This document shows positions 26,855 to 45,101 of a DNA stretch of 60,367 nt, piece by piece. Below the pieces are notes generated by a model. The model was not told where the DNA came from, ran no database searches, and was given only the letters and a program-made list of their open reading frames with translations. The first letter of the stretch is position 1. The number at the start of each line of letters is the position of its first letter. Made by a program: the position numbers and the translations under genes. Source of the stretch: Stagnihabitans tardus (GTDB lineage Bacteria > Pseudomonadota > Alphaproteobacteria > Rhodobacterales > Rhodobacteraceae); assembly GCF_009925085.1 (NCBI RefSeq), contig NZ_JAABNR010000020.1, positions 1-60,367 of the forward strand, written 5' to 3'.

Positions 26855-27471
26855 TTCAGACGAGCCTCCAAAGCTTCGATACCTGCCTTGGTGATCACCA
26901 GGGTGTCACGCTTCAGGATATCATACACATTGGCGCCGATCGCGGGCAGAGCGTCGATGCCTTCGAGGTTGCGCGCGGCGAGGGCGAAGTTCGCCTCGAT
27001 CGCACCACCGTCGATGACCAGGACGCGCTTCCAACCCAGCTCCGACACCTGCTTGGCGAGGATCGCGGTCTTGGCTTCGGCCAAAGTCGCCGAGTCCAGG
27101 ATCACCAGCTCACCGGCCTTGGCCTTGGCCGACAGCGCATGACGCAGGCCCAAAGCGCGGAATTGCTTGGGCAGGTCATGGGCGTGGCTGCGGGGCGTCG
27201 GGCCCTTGTAGACGCCACCGTGACGGAAGATCGGAGCCTTCTTGGAACCGTGGCGAGCGCCGCCGGTGCCCTTCTGGCGATAGATCTTCTTGGTCGAATA
27301 GGAGACGTCCGACTTGCCCAGCGTCGAGTGGGTGCCGGCTTGCGCCTTGGCGCGCTGCCAACGGACCACGCGGTGCAGGATGTCTGCACGGGGCTCGAGG
27401 CCGAACAGGGCTTCATTCAGCTCGATCGAGCCAGCCTTGCCGCCATCCAGAGTGATCACATCGAGTTTCAT
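26851..27471 (-). CDS. rplD: 50S ribosomal protein L4
   Basis: A 206-residue tunnel protein; in E. coli it also represses the S10 operon. [23 protein letters not shown] opens it, [22 protein letters not shown] is the extended loop and [23 protein letters not shown] is conserved. It overlaps rplC and rplW by four bases each, so rplC-rplD-rplW are coupled. Confidence 0.97.
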   Translation of the reverse strand: MKLDVITLDGGKAGSIELNEALFGLEPRADILHRVVRWQRAKAQAGTHSTLGKSDVSYSTKKIYRQKGTGGARHGSKKAPIFRHGGVYKGPTPRSHAHDLPKQFRALGLRHALSAKAKAGELVILDSATLAEAKTAILAKQVSELGWKRVLVIDGGAIEANFALAARNLEGIDALPAIGANVYDILKRDTLVITKAGIEALEARLK

Positions 27472-28157
27472 GCTTCACCCCCAACAGCGCGGACGGCAGC
27501 CGGGATCGGCAGACCTTCCGGAGCAGCCTTCTTCACGGCGTCCTTGATCGTGACCCAGCCGCCGGCATGGCCGGGGACAGCGCCCTTGATCATCAGGAGA
27601 CCACGTTCGGCATCCGTGCGGACCACTTGCAGGTTCTGCGTGGTCGAACGGACGGCGCCCATGTGGCCCGCCATCTTCTTGCCCTTGAACACCTTGCCGG
27701 GGTCCTGGCACTGGCCGGTCGAACCGTGCGAACGGTGCGAAACCGACACACCGTGCGAGGCGCGCAGGCCGCCGAAGTTGTGCCGCTTCATGGCACCGGC
27801 GAAACCCTTACCCGACGAAGTCCCGGCGATATCCACGAACTGGCCGGTCAGATAGTGGTCAGCGGTGATTTCCGCGCCCACTTCGATCAGGCAATCCGGG
27901 GTCACGCGGAATTCGGCGACCTTGCGCTTCGGCGCCACATTCGCCTTGGCGAAGTGACCGCGCTGCGCGGCGGTGGTGTTCTTGGCCTTGGCCGTGCCCG
28001 CGCCCAGCTGGACGGCGGTGTAGCCATCCTTCTCGACGGTGCGTTGTGCCACGACCTGGAGCGAATCGAGTTGAAGAACGGTCACAGGAACCTGCGTGCC
28101 GTTTTCCAGGAACAGCCGGGTCATGCCCAGCTTCTTTGCAATCGTGCCCGAGCGCAT
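27468..28157 (-). CDS. rplC: 50S ribosomal protein L3
   Basis: A 229-residue early-assembly protein close to the peptidyl-transferase centre. [43 protein letters not shown] and [28 protein letters not shown] are diagnostic, the last holding the Gln that is methylated by PrmB in E. coli. It follows rpsJ by 12 bases. Confidence 0.98.
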   Translation of the reverse strand: MRSGTIAKKLGMTRLFLENGTQVPVTVLQLDSLQVVAQRTVEKDGYTAVQLGAGTAKAKNTTAAQRGHFAKANVAPKRKVAEFRVTPDCLIEVGAEITADHYLTGQFVDIAGTSSGKGFAGAMKRHNFGGLRASHGVSVSHRSHGSTGQCQDPGKVFKGKKMAGHMGAVRSTTQNLQVVRTDAERGLLMIKGAVPGHAGGWVTIKDAVKKAAPEGLPIPAAVRAVGGEA

Positions 28158-28169
28158 CTGTTTGCTCCC

Positions 28170-28478
28170 TTACACTTTGATCTCGACATCCACGCCAGCG
28201 GCGAGGTCGAGCTTCATCAGCGCGTCCACGGTCTGGGGGGTCGGGTCAACGATGTCCAGAAGACGCTTGTGCGTCCGGATTTCCCACTGGTCGCGCGACT
28301 TCTTGTCGATGTGCGGACCACGGAGAACCGTGAACTTTTCGATCTTGTTGGGGAGCGGGATGGGACCGCGAACCGTGGCGCCCGTGCGCTTGGCCGTATT
28401 GACGATTTCCTGGGTGCTGGCATCCAGCACGCGGAAGTCGAAGGCCTTGAGCCGGATGCGAATGGTTTGACCTTGCAT
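28170..28478 (-). CDS. rpsJ: 30S ribosomal protein S10
   Basis: A 102-residue protein that also acts as NusE in transcription antitermination with NusB. The start at 28478 ([19 protein letters not shown]) has AAGGAAG before it. [35 protein letters not shown] is conserved. It begins the S10 cluster 195 bases after tuf; that gap holds two G/C palindromes and a promoter candidate. Confidence 0.98.
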   Translation of the reverse strand: MQGQTIRIRLKAFDFRVLDASTQEIVNTAKRTGATVRGPIPLPNKIEKFTVLRGPHIDKKSRDQWEIRTHKRLLDIVDPTPQTVDALMKLDLAAGVDVEIKV

Positions 28479-28575
28479 CTGTTCTTCCTTCGGAACGTAG
28501 AGCGGACGACATGCCCGGTCCATAGGTTCCCTGTTTCTGGTCGTAAAGCTGTTTAGGGCAGTAAGACGAGGGCGG

Positions 28576-28604
28576 GGATTACCCCCGCCCTGTCCAAACT
28601 TCAA
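28576..28604 (-). promoter_or_regulatory. Candidate promoter of rpsJ-rplC-rplD-rplW
   Basis: TTGAAG (28599-28604) and TAATCC (28576-28581) with a 17-base spacer on the minus strand, about 95 bases before rpsJ. A palindrome GGGCGGGG/CCCCGCCC (28570-28590) overlaps the -10 and spacer. Read-through from tuf is also possible. Confidence 0.45.
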
Positions 28605-28650
28605 GATGATTCGAAGAGCGCGACGGCCTTATTTTCAAAGGCGGTCCAGG

Positions 28651-28668
28651 GGCGGGGTTTCCCCCGCC
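28651..28668 (-). terminator. Hairpin after tuf copy 1
   Basis: Arms GGCGGGG and CCCCGCC around TTTC, six bases beyond the tuf stop. No U-run follows at once, so it may protect the message end or slow polymerase. Confidence 0.4.
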
Positions 28669-28673
28669 GCTGC

Positions 28674-29849
28674 TTACTTGATGATCTTCGAAACCACGCC
28701 GGCGCCGACGGTGCGGCCGCCTTCACGGATGGCGAAGCGCAGCTTCTCTTCCATGGCGATCGGAGCGATCAGCTCGACGTTGAACTTCAGGTTGTCGCCC
28801 GGCATCACCATCTCGGTGCCTTCGGGCAGCTGAACCGTCCCGGTCACGTCGGTGGTGCGGAAGTAGAATTGCGGACGGTAGTTCGCAAAGAACGGCGTGT
28901 GACGGCCGCCTTCTTCCTTGGTCAGGATATAGGCCTCGGCTTCGAACTGGGTGTGCGGGTTGACCGACTTCGGCTTGCACAGCACCTGGCCGCGCTCCAC
29001 GCCTTCACGGTCGATGCCGCGCAGCAGCACGCCGACGTTGTCGCCAGCCTCGCCGCGATCCAGCAGCTTGCGGAACATTTCCACGCCGGTGCAGGTCGAC
29101 TTCTTGGTCTCGCGGATGCCCACGATTTCCACTTCGTCGCCGACGTTGATCACGCCACGCTCGACGCGGCCGGTCACCACGGTGCCACGGCCCGAGATCG
29201 AGAACACGTCTTCGATCGGCATCAGGAAGGGCTGGTCGATGGCGCGGGCCGGGGTCGGGATGTAGCTGTCAACCGCAGCCATCAGGGCGCGGATCGACTG
29301 CTCGCCGATGTCGGGACGCTCGCCGATCATGGCCTGGTGGGCCGAGCCCTTGACGATCGGGATATCATCGCCGGGGTATTCGTAGGACGAGAAGAGCTCG
29401 CGGATTTCCATCTCGACGAGTTCGATCAGCTCTTCGTCATCGACCAGGTCGACCTTGTTCATGTAGCAGACCATGTAGGGGATACCCACCTGGCGGCCGA
29501 GCAGGATGTGCTCGCGGGTCTGCGGCATCGGGCCGTCGGAGGCGGCGCAAACCAGGATCGCGCCGTCCATCTGCGCGGCGCCGGTGATCATGTTCTTCAC
29601 ATAGTCAGCGTGGCCGGGGCAGTCGACGTGGGCGTAGTGACGGGTCTCGGTCTCGTATTCCACGTGGGCGGTCGAGATCGTGATGCCACGGGCGCGCTCT
29701 TCGGGGGCGCCGTCGATCTGGTCGTAGGCGCGGAATTCGCCGAAGTACTTCGTGATCGCCGCCGTCAGCGTCGTCTTGCCGTGGTCAACGTGGCCGATCG
29801 TGCCAATGTTGACGTGCGGTTTGGTCCGTTCAAACTTTGCCTTTGCCAT
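28674..29849 (-). CDS. tuf: Elongation factor Tu, copy 1
   Basis: A 391-residue GTPase that brings aminoacyl-tRNA to the ribosome. G1 [10 protein letters not shown]3 DCPGHADY and G4 NKVD are visible, and the end is [15 protein letters not shown]. It starts at 29849 with AAGGAG before the ATG and follows fusA in the classical str operon. The protein looks identical to copy 2 (51448-52623); I found one base difference (28764 region, silent Ala codon). Identity stops at the ends of the coding region. Confidence 0.98.
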   Translation of the reverse strand: MAKAKFERTKPHVNIGTIGHVDHGKTTLTAAITKYFGEFRAYDQIDGAPEERARGITISTAHVEYETETRHYAHVDCPGHADYVKNMITGAAQMDGAILVCAASDGPMPQTREHILLGRQVGIPYMVCYMNKVDLVDDEELIELVEMEIRELFSSYEYPGDDIPIVKGSAHQAMIGERPDIGEQSIRALMAAVDSYIPTPARAIDQPFLMPIEDVFSISGRGTVVTGRVERGVINVGDEVEIVGIRETKKSTCTGVEMFRKLLDRGEAGDNVGVLLRGIDREGVERGQVLCKPKSVNPHTQFEAEAYILTKEEGGRHTPFFANYRPQFYFRTTDVTGTVQLPEGTEMVMPGDNLKFNVELIAPIAMEEKLRFAIREGGRTVGAGVVSKIIK

Positions 29850-29875
29850 GTGGCAACTCCTTTGGTGTCTGATGC

Positions 29876-29923
29876 GGTGCCCGGGGGCACCCTACGGGGT
29901 GGTAGGGCGGGGTTGCCCCCGCC
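29876..29923 (-). repeat. Paired palindromes between fusA and tuf
   Basis: GGTGCCC/GGGCACC (29876-29891) and GGGCGGGG/CCCCCGCC (29905-29923). The second is preceded by GGTAG and matches the GTAGGGCGGGG element of 14601. Both lie in the fusA-tuf gap of 81 bases. They may be REP-like units or an mRNA processing site. Confidence 0.5.
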
Positions 29924-29930
29924 GCACCGA

Positions 29931-32054
29931 TCAAGCGTATTTCTTCTGGATTTCCAGCGACAGGTTCTCGGGAACCGCGTCGTAATGGTCGAAGGACATC
30001 GAGAACACGGCCCGGCCCGAGGTCATCGAGCGCAGCGTGTTGATGTAGCCGAACATATTGGCCAGCGGCACCATGGCGGCGATGACATTCGCATTGCCGC
30101 GGCTGTCCTGGCCGTTGATCATGCCCCGACGCGAGGTCAGGTCGCCGATGACGCCGCCGGTATATTCTTCCGGGGTGACGACTTCGACCTTCATGATCGG
30201 CTCCAGGAGCTTCGCGCCGGCCTTCTTCAGACCTTCGCGCATACCGGCCCGGGTCGCGATTTCGAAAGCCAGCACCGAGGAGTCGACGTCGTGGAAAGCA
30301 CCGTCAACCAGCGCCACCTTGAAGTCGATCACCGGGAAGCCTGCCAGCGGACCGGAGTCCATGACCGACTTGATGCCCTTTTCGACGCCGGGGATATATT
30401 CCTTCGGCACCGCGCCACCCACGATCTTGGATTCGAACGAGTAACCCTCGCCCGGCTCCGTCGGGGTGATTTCCAGCTTGATGCGGGCGAACTGGCCCGT
30501 ACCACCGGTCTGCTTCTTGTGCGTGTAGTCGATCTCGGTCGCGCGCGAGATGGTCTCGCGGTAGGCCACCTGAGGAGCACCGATATTCGCCTCGACCTTG
30601 AACTCGCGACGCATGCGGTCAACGAGGATGTCCAGGTGAAGTTCGCCCATGCCCTTCATGATGGTCTGGCCCGATTCGACATCGGTCTCGACGCGGAAGG
30701 ACGGGTCTTCGGCAGCCAGGCGAGCGAGGGCGAGGCCCATCTTCTCCTGGTCGGCCTTGGACTTCGGTTCCACGGCGATTTCGATCACGGGGACCGGGAA
30801 GGTCATCGTTTCCAGAACCACGGGAGCCGCCGGATCGCAGAGCGTGTCGCCGGTCGTGGTTTCCTTCAGACCCGCCAGCGCCATGATGTCGCCGGAGAAG
30901 GCCTCGGTGATTTCTTCCTGCTTGTTGGCGTGCATCATGACCATGCGGCCGATGCGCTCCTTGCGGCCCTTGGTGGCGTTCAGGATCGCGTCGCCCTTCT
31001 TCACCTGGCCCGAGTAGACGCGGGTGAAGGTCAGGGTGCCCATGAAGGGGTCGTTCATGATCTTGAAAGCCAGGCCCGAGAAGGGCTGGGCGTCGTCGGC
31101 CGACCGCGAGATGTTGCGGGTTTCGGTCTCGTCACCGGGGGCAAAGCCCTCGTAGGCGGGAACGTCCAGCGGATCGGGCAGGTAGTCGATGACGGCGTTC
31201 AACAGGGGCTGCACGCCCTTGTTCTTGAAGGCCGAACCGGCAAAGATCGGAACGAAGTCGATGGCTAGCGTGCCCTTGCGGATCAGCTTGCGCAGCTCTT
31301 CGGCGGAGGGCTCGTTGCCTTCCAGATAGGCTTCCATCGCGGCGTCGTCCTGACCCACTGCCGTTTCCAGCAGGTTCAGGCGCCATTCGTCGGCCTGGTC
31401 CTTCAGCTCGGCACGGATCGGCTGGCGCACCCAGGAGGCGCCCAGGTCTTCGCCCTGGTAGACCCACTCTTCCATGGTCACGAGGTCGATGATGCCTTCC
31501 AGCTTGTCTTCCGCGCCGATCGGCAGGGCCACGGGAACCGGGTTGGCCCCGGTGCGGTCCTTGATCATCTTCACGCAGTTGAAGAAGTCGGCGCCGGTCT
31601 TGTCCATCTTGTTGACGAAGACGATGCGCGGCACCTTGTAGCGGTCAGCCTGACGCCACACGGTCTCGGTCTGGGGCTCCACGCCGGCGTTGCCGTCGAG
31701 CAGAACCACGGCACCGTCGAGCACGGCCAGCGAGCGTTCGACTTCGATGGTGAAGTCCACGTGGCCGGGGGTGTCGATGATGTTGAAGCGATAGCGGTCG
31801 GTGGCCGACTTGGCTTCACCGGGATCGACCTGGCGCTGCCAGAAGGTCGTGGTGGCAGCCGAGGTGATCGTGATGCCACGCTCTTGCTCTTGCTCCATCC
31901 AGTCCATGGTGGCGGCGCCATCATGGACTTCCCCGATCTTGTGGGTCTTGCCGGTGTAGTAGAGGATCCGTTCGGTCGTCGTGGTCTTGCCCGCGTCGAT
32001 GTGAGCAATGATCCCGAAGTTCCGATAGCGGTTAAGCGGATATTCGCGAGCCAT
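29931..32054 (-). CDS. fusA: Elongation factor G
   Basis: A 707-residue translocase GTPase. G1 [19 protein letters not shown] is near residue 17, switch 2 is [16 protein letters not shown], and G4 is NKMD. Domain IV has [20 protein letters not shown] and the end [12 protein letters not shown]. It follows rpsG by nine bases in the rpsL-rpsG-fusA-tuf operon. No duplicate fusA is in this window. Confidence 0.98.
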   Translation of the reverse strand: MAREYPLNRYRNFGIIAHIDAGKTTTTERILYYTGKTHKIGEVHDGAATMDWMEQEQERGITITSAATTTFWQRQVDPGEAKSATDRYRFNIIDTPGHVDFTIEVERSLAVLDGAVVLLDGNAGVEPQTETVWRQADRYKVPRIVFVNKMDKTGADFFNCVKMIKDRTGANPVPVALPIGAEDKLEGIIDLVTMEEWVYQGEDLGASWVRQPIRAELKDQADEWRLNLLETAVGQDDAAMEAYLEGNEPSAEELRKLIRKGTLAIDFVPIFAGSAFKNKGVQPLLNAVIDYLPDPLDVPAYEGFAPGDETETRNISRSADDAQPFSGLAFKIMNDPFMGTLTFTRVYSGQVKKGDAILNATKGRKERIGRMVMMHANKQEEITEAFSGDIMALAGLKETTTGDTLCDPAAPVVLETMTFPVPVIEIAVEPKSKADQEKMGLALARLAAEDPSFRVETDVESGQTIMKGMGELHLDILVDRMRREFKVEANIGAPQVAYRETISRATEIDYTHKKQTGGTGQFARIKLEITPTEPGEGYSFESKIVGGAVPKEYIPGVEKGIKSVMDSGPLAGFPVIDFKVALVDGAFHDVDSSVLAFEIATRAGMREGLKKAGAKLLEPIMKVEVVTPEEYTGGVIGDLTSRRGMINGQDSRGNANVIAAMVPLANMFGYINTLRSMTSGRAVFSMSFDHYDAVPENLSLEIQKKYA

Positions 32055-32063
32055 GAGAACCCC

Positions 32064-32534
32064 TTACCAGCGGTAGTGGCTGAACGCTTTGTTCGCGTCG
32101 GCCATCTTGTGGGTGTCTTCGCGCTTCTTCACGGCGGTGCCACGGTTGTTCACCGCGTCCGAGAGTTCAGCGGCCAGACGCTCTTCCATCGTGTTCTCGT
32201 TGCGCTTGCGCGCAGCCGTGATCAGCCAACGGATCGCCAGGGCTTCGCGGCGGTCCGTGCGGACTTCGACCGGAACCTGGTAGGTCGCACCACCGACGCG
32301 GCGCGAGCGCACTTCGACGGAGGGCTTCACATTGTCCAGGGCTTCGTGGAAAGCCTGGACGGGCTCGCGCTTCAGGCGGGTCTGAACCCGTTCCAGGGCG
32401 CCATAAACGATCCCTTCAGCGACGGACTTCTTGCCGTCCAGCATCAGGTTGTTCATGAATTTGGTGATGACGCGGTCGCCATACTTGGCGTCCGGCAGAA
32501 CTTCGCGCTTCTCAGCGGCGTGACGACGGGACAT
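32064..32534 (-). CDS. rpsG: 30S ribosomal protein S7
   Basis: A 156-residue primary 16S binder and, in E. coli, repressor of the str operon. [42 protein letters not shown] and [18 protein letters not shown] are diagnostic; the end [10 protein letters not shown] is conserved. It follows rpsL by 11 bases. Confidence 0.98.
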   Translation of the reverse strand: MSRRHAAEKREVLPDAKYGDRVITKFMNNLMLDGKKSVAEGIVYGALERVQTRLKREPVQAFHEALDNVKPSVEVRSRRVGGATYQVPVEVRTDRREALAIRWLITAARKRNENTMEERLAAELSDAVNNRGTAVKKREDTHKMADANKAFSHYRW

Positions 32535-32545
32535 GTGTTATCTCC

Positions 32546-32917
32546 TCACTTCGGACGCTTGGCGCCATACTTCGAACGGCGCTGGCGACGTTCCTTCACG
32601 CCCTGGGTGTCCAGGACGCCGCGGAGGATGTGATAACGCACGCCGGGAAGGTCTTTCACACGGCCGCCACGGATCAGCACGACCGAGTGCTCTTGCAGGT
32701 TGTGCTTTTCACCGGGGATGTAGGAGATCACTTCGAACCCGTTGGTCAAACGGACCTTGGCGACCTTCCGCATAGCGGAGTTCGGCTTCTTCGGCGTCGT
32801 GGTGTAAACACGGGTGCAAACCCCACGCTTCTGGGGGCAGGATTCCAAGTGTTGCGACTTGGACTTCCGCACCAGAGCTTCCCGCGGCTTGCGGATCAGC
32901 TGTTGGATCGTCGGCAT
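32546..32917 (-). CDS. rpsL: 30S ribosomal protein S12
   Basis: A 123-residue decoding-centre protein. [37 protein letters not shown] (Lys43 region) and [20 protein letters not shown] (Lys88 region) are unchanged from the usual streptomycin-sensitive sequence. It is the first gene of the str operon, 232 bases beyond a strong promoter candidate. Confidence 0.98.
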   Translation of the reverse strand: MPTIQQLIRKPREALVRKSKSQHLESCPQKRGVCTRVYTTTPKKPNSAMRKVAKVRLTNGFEVISYIPGEKHNLQEHSVVLIRGGRVKDLPGVRYHILRGVLDTQGVKERRQRRSKYGAKRPK

Positions 32918-33148
32918 TCAGCTTCCTCGTTTTGCGCCTCTCGGCGCGGTGTCAATACTCGCAACCCCTTGGGATTGCGCTGCTTCTCGACCTGGCCCTT
33001 GCGCCCATCGCAAGCACCAAAACCGCAAGCGCGCCCCATTCAGGGAGCGATGCGGTGGAATTCCAGAGGATCGGAGCCTTAGCCCGGATCGTGACCGTTT
33101 CCAATCGTGAGCCCAACCAAGGGGAAACCCCCTTGAGAAGGTAGCGGG

Positions 33149-33177
33149 CTGATAGGGGGAATCGGGTGCAGAGTCAA
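33149..33177 (-). promoter_or_regulatory. Candidate promoter of rpsL-rpsG-fusA-tuf
   Basis: TTGACT (33172-33177) and TATCAG (33149-33154) with a 17-base spacer on the minus strand. The leader to rpsL would be about 225 bases, long enough for regulation. The rest of 32918-33148 has no reading frame that I would defend. Confidence 0.6.
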
Positions 33178-33195
33178 CAGGGCTTGGGCAAGGGC

Positions 33196-33504
33196 CTAGC
33201 CGCCCAGCCGCTCGCGCTCCTTGCGGATGAGCCAAAGGTTGCGGGTGTAGATCACCGTCCCGGGCAATTGGCCCAGGATGATCACCGGCTCGACCTCGCG
33301 GATGCCGTAGGCCAGGACGATCAGCGAGCCCGCGATCGAGAAATACCAGAAGGAGACCGGCACGACCGACCGCCCCGCCTTTTCCGAGGCCCACCATTGC
33401 ATCAGGAACCGCGCGGTGAACATCAGCTGTCCGCCGATCCCGACCAGGACCCAAACCGCATCGGTCGCGGTCTTGACCCCCATCATTTCCAGGAGGTTAT
33501 ACAT
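33196..33504 (-). CDS. LAB_N-type membrane protein (lipid A biosynthesis N-domain)
   Basis: 102 residues, inner membrane, starting at 33504 with GGAG seven bases before the ATG. Three hydrophobic spans are seen, with VWVLVGIGGQLMFTARFLMQWWASEKAGRSVVP and VSFWYFSIAGSLIVLAYGI. FxxQWxxSE…S..P..FW is the mark of the small lipid-A-biosynthesis N-terminal family, structurally a SMR/EmrE-like half. It overlaps the glycosyltransferase gene by eight bases, so the two products probably work together on a polyprenol-linked sugar or lipid A. Confidence 0.8.
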   Translation of the reverse strand: MYNLLEMMGVKTATDAVWVLVGIGGQLMFTARFLMQWWASEKAGRSVVPVSFWYFSIAGSLIVLAYGIREVEPVIILGQLPGTVIYTRNLWLIRKERERLGG

Positions 33505-34198
33505 CAAAGCTCTCCGGCTCGGCCTTCTTGCGGCGGCGCAAGAGCCAGGCCACGCCGAAAAGGTCAACGACGCCAACCAGGGCGCGTTGCAGGTTGGTGT
33601 AATTCGACGCCCCTGCCCCGCGCGCGCGGTGGCTGACGTCGACATGGGCGATCACCCAGCCATCGCGGGCGAAAAGCGCGGGCAGATAGCGGTGCATGTG
33701 GTTGAAATACGGGAGCCGCAGGAAGGCCTCGCGGCGAAAGGCTTTCAGCCCGCAGCCGGTGTCCCGCGTCCCGTCCTTCAGCATCCAGCCGCGAATGGCA
33801 TTGGCGGCCCTGGAGGCCTGCTTCTTCGACCAGGTGTCCTGGCGGCCGACCCGTTGCCCCGCCACCAGGCCCACGCGCGGATTAGCCAGGGGCGCGATCA
33901 GCGCGGGCAGGTTGGCGGGCGGGTTCTGGCCGTCGCCGTCCAGCGTGCAGACGATCTCGGCCCGCGCGGCCATCACCCCGGAATGCACCGCCGCCGATTG
34001 CCCCGCCGAGACGGGATGGCGCAGCACCCGGACATGCGGCAGGACCTTGGCCGCCGCCCCGGTGCCATCAGTCGATCCATCATCGACCACGATGATCTCG
34101 AAGGGCGCGAAAGCGCCAAGCGCCGCGTCGATCTCGCGCACCAGGGCCGCGATGTTGAGGGCCTCGTTCCGGGCCGGGATGACGACAGAGAGTTTCAC
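33497..34198 (-). CDS. GT2 glycosyltransferase, DPM1/ArnC type
   Basis: 233 residues. The GTG at 34198 is preceded by GGAGAAGCC and gives the canonical (M)KLSVVIPARNEALNIAAL. DDGSTDGTGAAA and the metal-binding DGDGQNPP are the GT-A motifs; GTRDTGCGLKAFRREAF is typical of dolichol-phosphate-mannose-like enzymes. No C-terminal membrane pair is present, and the adjacent LAB_N protein may replace it. Likely reaction: transfer of a sugar from a nucleotide donor to undecaprenyl phosphate. The sugar is not predictable. Confidence 0.82.
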   Translation of the reverse strand: MKLSVVIPARNEALNIAALVREIDAALGAFAPFEIIVVDDGSTDGTGAAAKVLPHVRVLRHPVSAGQSAAVHSGVMAARAEIVCTLDGDGQNPPANLPALIAPLANPRVGLVAGQRVGRQDTWSKKQASRAANAIRGWMLKDGTRDTGCGLKAFRREAFLRLPYFNHMHRYLPALFARDGWVIAHVDVSHRARGAGASNYTNLQRALVGVVDLFGVAWLLRRRKKAEPESFDV

Positions 34199-34258
34199 GG
34201 CTTCTCCTTTTGCGCGGGCCCTAGCAGATCGCGTCCCGTTTCGCAAATCATGCCCCGA

Positions 34259-35128
34259 TCAGCGCCGAGCAAAACGCTCCCGCATGAAGATATAGACCCC
34301 CGAGGCCACCACAATCCCCGAACCCAGGCTCGTTTGCACATCCGGCAGGTCGCCGAAGACCAGCCAGCCGATGAGGATGGCCCATAGCAGCGAGGTGTAA
34401 CGGAACGGCGCGACCACGGCGAGTTCGCCCACCCGCATCACCCGCACGGCAAAGAGATAGCCCGCGATGATGAAGATCCCGGCCGCCCCGACCTCCAGCG
34501 TCGGGCGCAGCGCCAGGGGCTGCCAGCCCTGCCAGGCCGTCACCAGGCCGCCCATGACCATGACCGCCACCGCCGCCCAGACCGCACCGACGGTCGAGGG
34601 CATTTCGCGGCTGAACTTCCGCGTGGCGATGTCGCGCAGCACGACCCCCGCCACCGAGATCAGGCCCAGCACCGACCAGAAGCTGAAATCCTCGGCCCCC
34701 GGGCGGATGATGATCAGGACACCCACGAAGCCCACGAGGATCGCGGCCAGCCTTTGCCAACCGATGGGCTCGCGCAGGAAGACCGCCGCAGCCAGGGTCA
34801 CGGCCAGGGGCAGCGACTGCAGGATGGCCGAGAGATTGGCGATGGGCATCTGGGTCAGGGCGATCAGGAAGGTCGCGGTCGAGACGATCTCTCCGAAGGT
34901 GCGGGCCAGGACCCAGAACCTGTCACGGCCCTGGGGCAGGAACTGCCGCACGCCCTGGGCCCTTGCCAGGACATAGATGCCGAAAGTGGCGATCAGGCCG
35001 CGCAGGAAAATGGCCTGGAACAGCGGCATATGCTCGGTCGCGGCCTTCATCAGCCCGTCGTTGACGGTGAAGCCCAGCATCGAGCCGCACATCAGAAGGA
35101 TGCCGCGGGTGTTGTCGGAAAGTGCCAT
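34259..35128 (-). CDS. EamA-family (DMT) transporter
   Basis: 289 residues with about ten hydrophobic spans in two EamA repeats. The first repeat includes MLGFTVNDGLMKAATEHMPLFQAIFLRGL, and the second repeat ends near PFRYTSLLWAILIGWLVFGDLP. The family exports small metabolites; the substrate is unknown. Its ATG is only 16 bases after the rpoC terminator hairpin, so its promoter must lie within the end of rpoC or it depends on read-through. Confidence 0.85.
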   Translation of the reverse strand: MALSDNTRGILLMCGSMLGFTVNDGLMKAATEHMPLFQAIFLRGLIATFGIYVLARAQGVRQFLPQGRDRFWVLARTFGEIVSTATFLIALTQMPIANLSAILQSLPLAVTLAAAVFLREPIGWQRLAAILVGFVGVLIIIRPGAEDFSFWSVLGLISVAGVVLRDIATRKFSREMPSTVGAVWAAVAVMVMGGLVTAWQGWQPLALRPTLEVGAAGIFIIAGYLFAVRVMRVGELAVVAPFRYTSLLWAILIGWLVFGDLPDVQTSLGSGIVVASGVYIFMRERFARR

Positions 35129-35143
35129 GGAAACCCCAAAGGA

Positions 35144-35172
35144 AAACCCCCCGCCTTTCGGGCGGGGGGTTC
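35144..35172 (-). terminator. Intrinsic terminator after rpoC
   Basis: Arms AACCCCCCGCC and GGCGGGGGGTT with a five-base loop and UUUUCC on the minus strand. It begins 16 bases beyond the rpoC stop and is among the strongest terminators in the window. Confidence 0.85.
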
Positions 35173-35187
35173 GCGATCAGCCGAAGA

Positions 35188-39432
<4,245 letters not shown>

Positions 39433-39472
39433 TTCATAACCTTATGAAGAGGGGCGGCGGGGAAGGATTTGC

Positions 39473-39491
39473 CGGGCGACAAGGTCGCCCG
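39473..39491 (-). promoter_or_regulatory. Stem-loop between rpoB and rpoC
   Basis: Perfect arms CGGGCGAC and GTCGCCCG with loop AAG, in the 94-base rpoB-rpoC gap. It could set message processing between the two large subunits. A second weaker C/G palindrome (GGGGGTTACCCC) follows at about 39506-39517. Confidence 0.45.
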
Positions 39492-39526
39492 ACACGGCGT
39501 CAGTCGGGGGTTACCCCGGCCTCCGC

Positions 39527-43660
<4,134 letters not shown>

Positions 43661-43749
43661 GCTCGTCGTGACCTTTCTCATCAGAGCTTGGCCGTTCCGC
43701 TGGGCGTCGGACCGGCTGCTCGGGCGTCAGGTGGTAAGGTTCCATTCAT

Positions 43750-43771
43750 GCCGCCCGGCCCTTTGGGCGGC
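43750..43771 (-). promoter_or_regulatory. Stem-loop before rpoB
   Basis: Arms GCCGCCC and GGGCGGC with an eight-base loop, about 90 bases before the rpoB start. It is the second of two hairpins in the rplL-rpoB gap. Confidence 0.4.
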
Positions 43772-43832
43772 TCCCGAACCTTCCCGCGTCTGGAAAGAGG
43801 CTTTGCGCGAAAGCACCTTTCAAGACGCAGAC

Positions 43833-43862
43833 GGCAGGGCCGGGAAAACTCCCGACCCTGCC
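43833..43862 (-). terminator. rplL-rpoB attenuator or RNase III-type hairpin
   Basis: Thirteen-base arms GGCAGGGCCGGGA and TCCCGACCCTGCC with loop AAAC; the single mismatch becomes a G-U pair in the minus-strand RNA, so the RNA stem is continuous. It starts 34 bases beyond the rplL stop. In E. coli a partial terminator and an RNase III site are in the same place; the same role here is inferred. No strong U-run follows. Confidence 0.55.
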
Positions 43863-43895
43863 TTGTCTTCAGTTCCGGGCGAACCCGGAGGCCAC

Positions 43896-44270
43896 TTAGG
43901 CCAGCTCGACCTTGGCGCCAGCCTCTTCGAGCTTCTTCTTCATGGCTTCGGCGTCGGCCTTGCCAACGGCTTCCTTGACCTTGCCGCCAGCTTCGACGAG
44001 GTCCTTGGCTTCCTTCAGACCCAGACCGGTGATCGCGCGCACTTCCTTGATCACGTTGATCTTGTTGGCGCCGGCGTCCTTCAGGACGACGTCGAACTCG
44101 GTCTTTTCTTCTTCAGCCGGGGCAGCGGCAGCAGCCGGGCCAGCGACCATGACAGCGCCGCCAGCGGCGGGCTCGATGCCATACTTGTCCTTCAGGATGG
44201 TCTTCAGTTCCTGGGCTTGCAGGAGGGTCAGACCAACGATGTCTTCGGCGAGTTTGTTCAGATCGGCCAT
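43896..44270 (-). CDS. rplL: 50S ribosomal protein L7/L12
   Basis: A 124-residue stalk protein present in several copies per ribosome, which recruits elongation factors. The N-terminal dimerisation helix is [20 protein letters not shown], the hinge is Ala-rich ([14 protein letters not shown]), and the C-terminal domain contains [24 protein letters not shown]. It follows rplJ by 69 bases. Confidence 0.98.
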   Translation of the reverse strand: MADLNKLAEDIVGLTLLQAQELKTILKDKYGIEPAAGGAVMVAGPAAAAAPAEEEKTEFDVVLKDAGANKINVIKEVRAITGLGLKEAKDLVEAGGKVKEAVGKADAEAMKKKLEEAGAKVELA

Positions 44271-44339
44271 TTTTCAGTTCCGTAAGTTTGAGATGGTGTT
44301 CTAACGAGGCATGGTCTTCCACACCCGTCATGCGTTGCT

Positions 44340-44855
44340 TCAGGCGGCTTCCCGCTCCTCAAGAGTCTTGAGGATCCCCGCGATATTCGCCGCAGGCGCG
44401 CCAATGGCACCGGCCAGGCTCGAAGCGGGCGCGCCGATGATCGACACGATCTGAGCGATGAGCTCTTCACGCGACGGCATCGAAGCGACGGCTTTCACGC
44501 CGGCAGGGTCCAGAACCTCGGTGCCCATGGCCCCGCCAAGGATGACGAACTTGTCGTTCGTCTTGGCATAGGCCTCGCAGACCTTCGCCGCAGCGACGGG
44601 GTCTTCGGAATAGGCAAGGACGGTCATGCCCGCGAGCAGCGAACCCATCTTTTCAGAGGGCTTGCCACCGAGGGCGATCTTGGCGAGCGTGTTCTTGGCG
44701 ACACGGACAGCCCCGCCGACTTCACGCATCTGCGCGCGGAGGGACTGCATCTGAGCAACTGTCATGCCGGTGTAGCGGGCAACCACCACAACGCCAGAGC
44801 TTGCGAAGACCTGGCCGAGTTCATCGACCACTTGTGCTTTCTGGGCTCTATCCAC
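44340..44855 (-). CDS. rplJ: 50S ribosomal protein L10 (GTG start)
   Basis: A 171-residue stalk base protein, holder of the L7/L12 dimers. The start is GTG at 44855 with GGAG eight bases before it, giving (M)[16 protein letters not shown]; nothing upstream looks like L10. [20 protein letters not shown] and [13 protein letters not shown] bind 23S rRNA, and the long C-terminal helix is near [14 protein letters not shown]. In other bacteria L10 represses its own leader, and the ~210-base untranslated leader here would allow that. Confidence 0.97.
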   Translation of the reverse strand: MDRAQKAQVVDELGQVFASSGVVVVARYTGMTVAQMQSLRAQMREVGGAVRVAKNTLAKIALGGKPSEKMGSLLAGMTVLAYSEDPVAAAKVCEAYAKTNDKFVILGGAMGTEVLDPAGVKAVASMPSREELIAQIVSIIGAPASSLAGAIGAPAANIAGILKTLEEREAA

Positions 44856-45072
44856 AGTTTTACTCCAAGTATGGGGGTTTCCCCCCGGCTCGTACATGCC
44901 CCGCTTGCGCGAGGCGTTCAGTCCATGATGCGGCCCGAGCCTTGAACCGGTTTCCCGGAGCAAAAGTTTCGAACTCCATCTCAGGCGGGATATCAAGGCG
45001 TTTGCGCGCCACCTGCCGTCTCGGACAAAGCATACGGTCCCCGTGACGAATCACGCGGGCCCGCATTGGGTG

Positions 45073-45101
45073 GGATTAGTCTCTTCCTTGACAGATTCCA
45101 A
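45073..45101 (-). promoter_or_regulatory. Candidate promoter of rplJ-rplL-rpoB-rpoC
   Basis: TTGGAA (45096-45101) and TAATCC (45073-45078) with a 17-base spacer on the minus strand; leader of about 210 bases to rplJ. It overlaps the plus-strand promoter candidate at 45088-45116. Confidence 0.45.

Noticed and set aside
28869-31268. A fusion of tuf and fusA antisense frames as a novel protein
   Set aside because: It merely runs across the antisense of two known genes and their gap.
44856-45072. Small ORFs in the rplJ leader as leader peptides
   Set aside because: No frame has a convincing ribosome-binding site or amino-acid bias, so the segment is treated as an untranslated leader.
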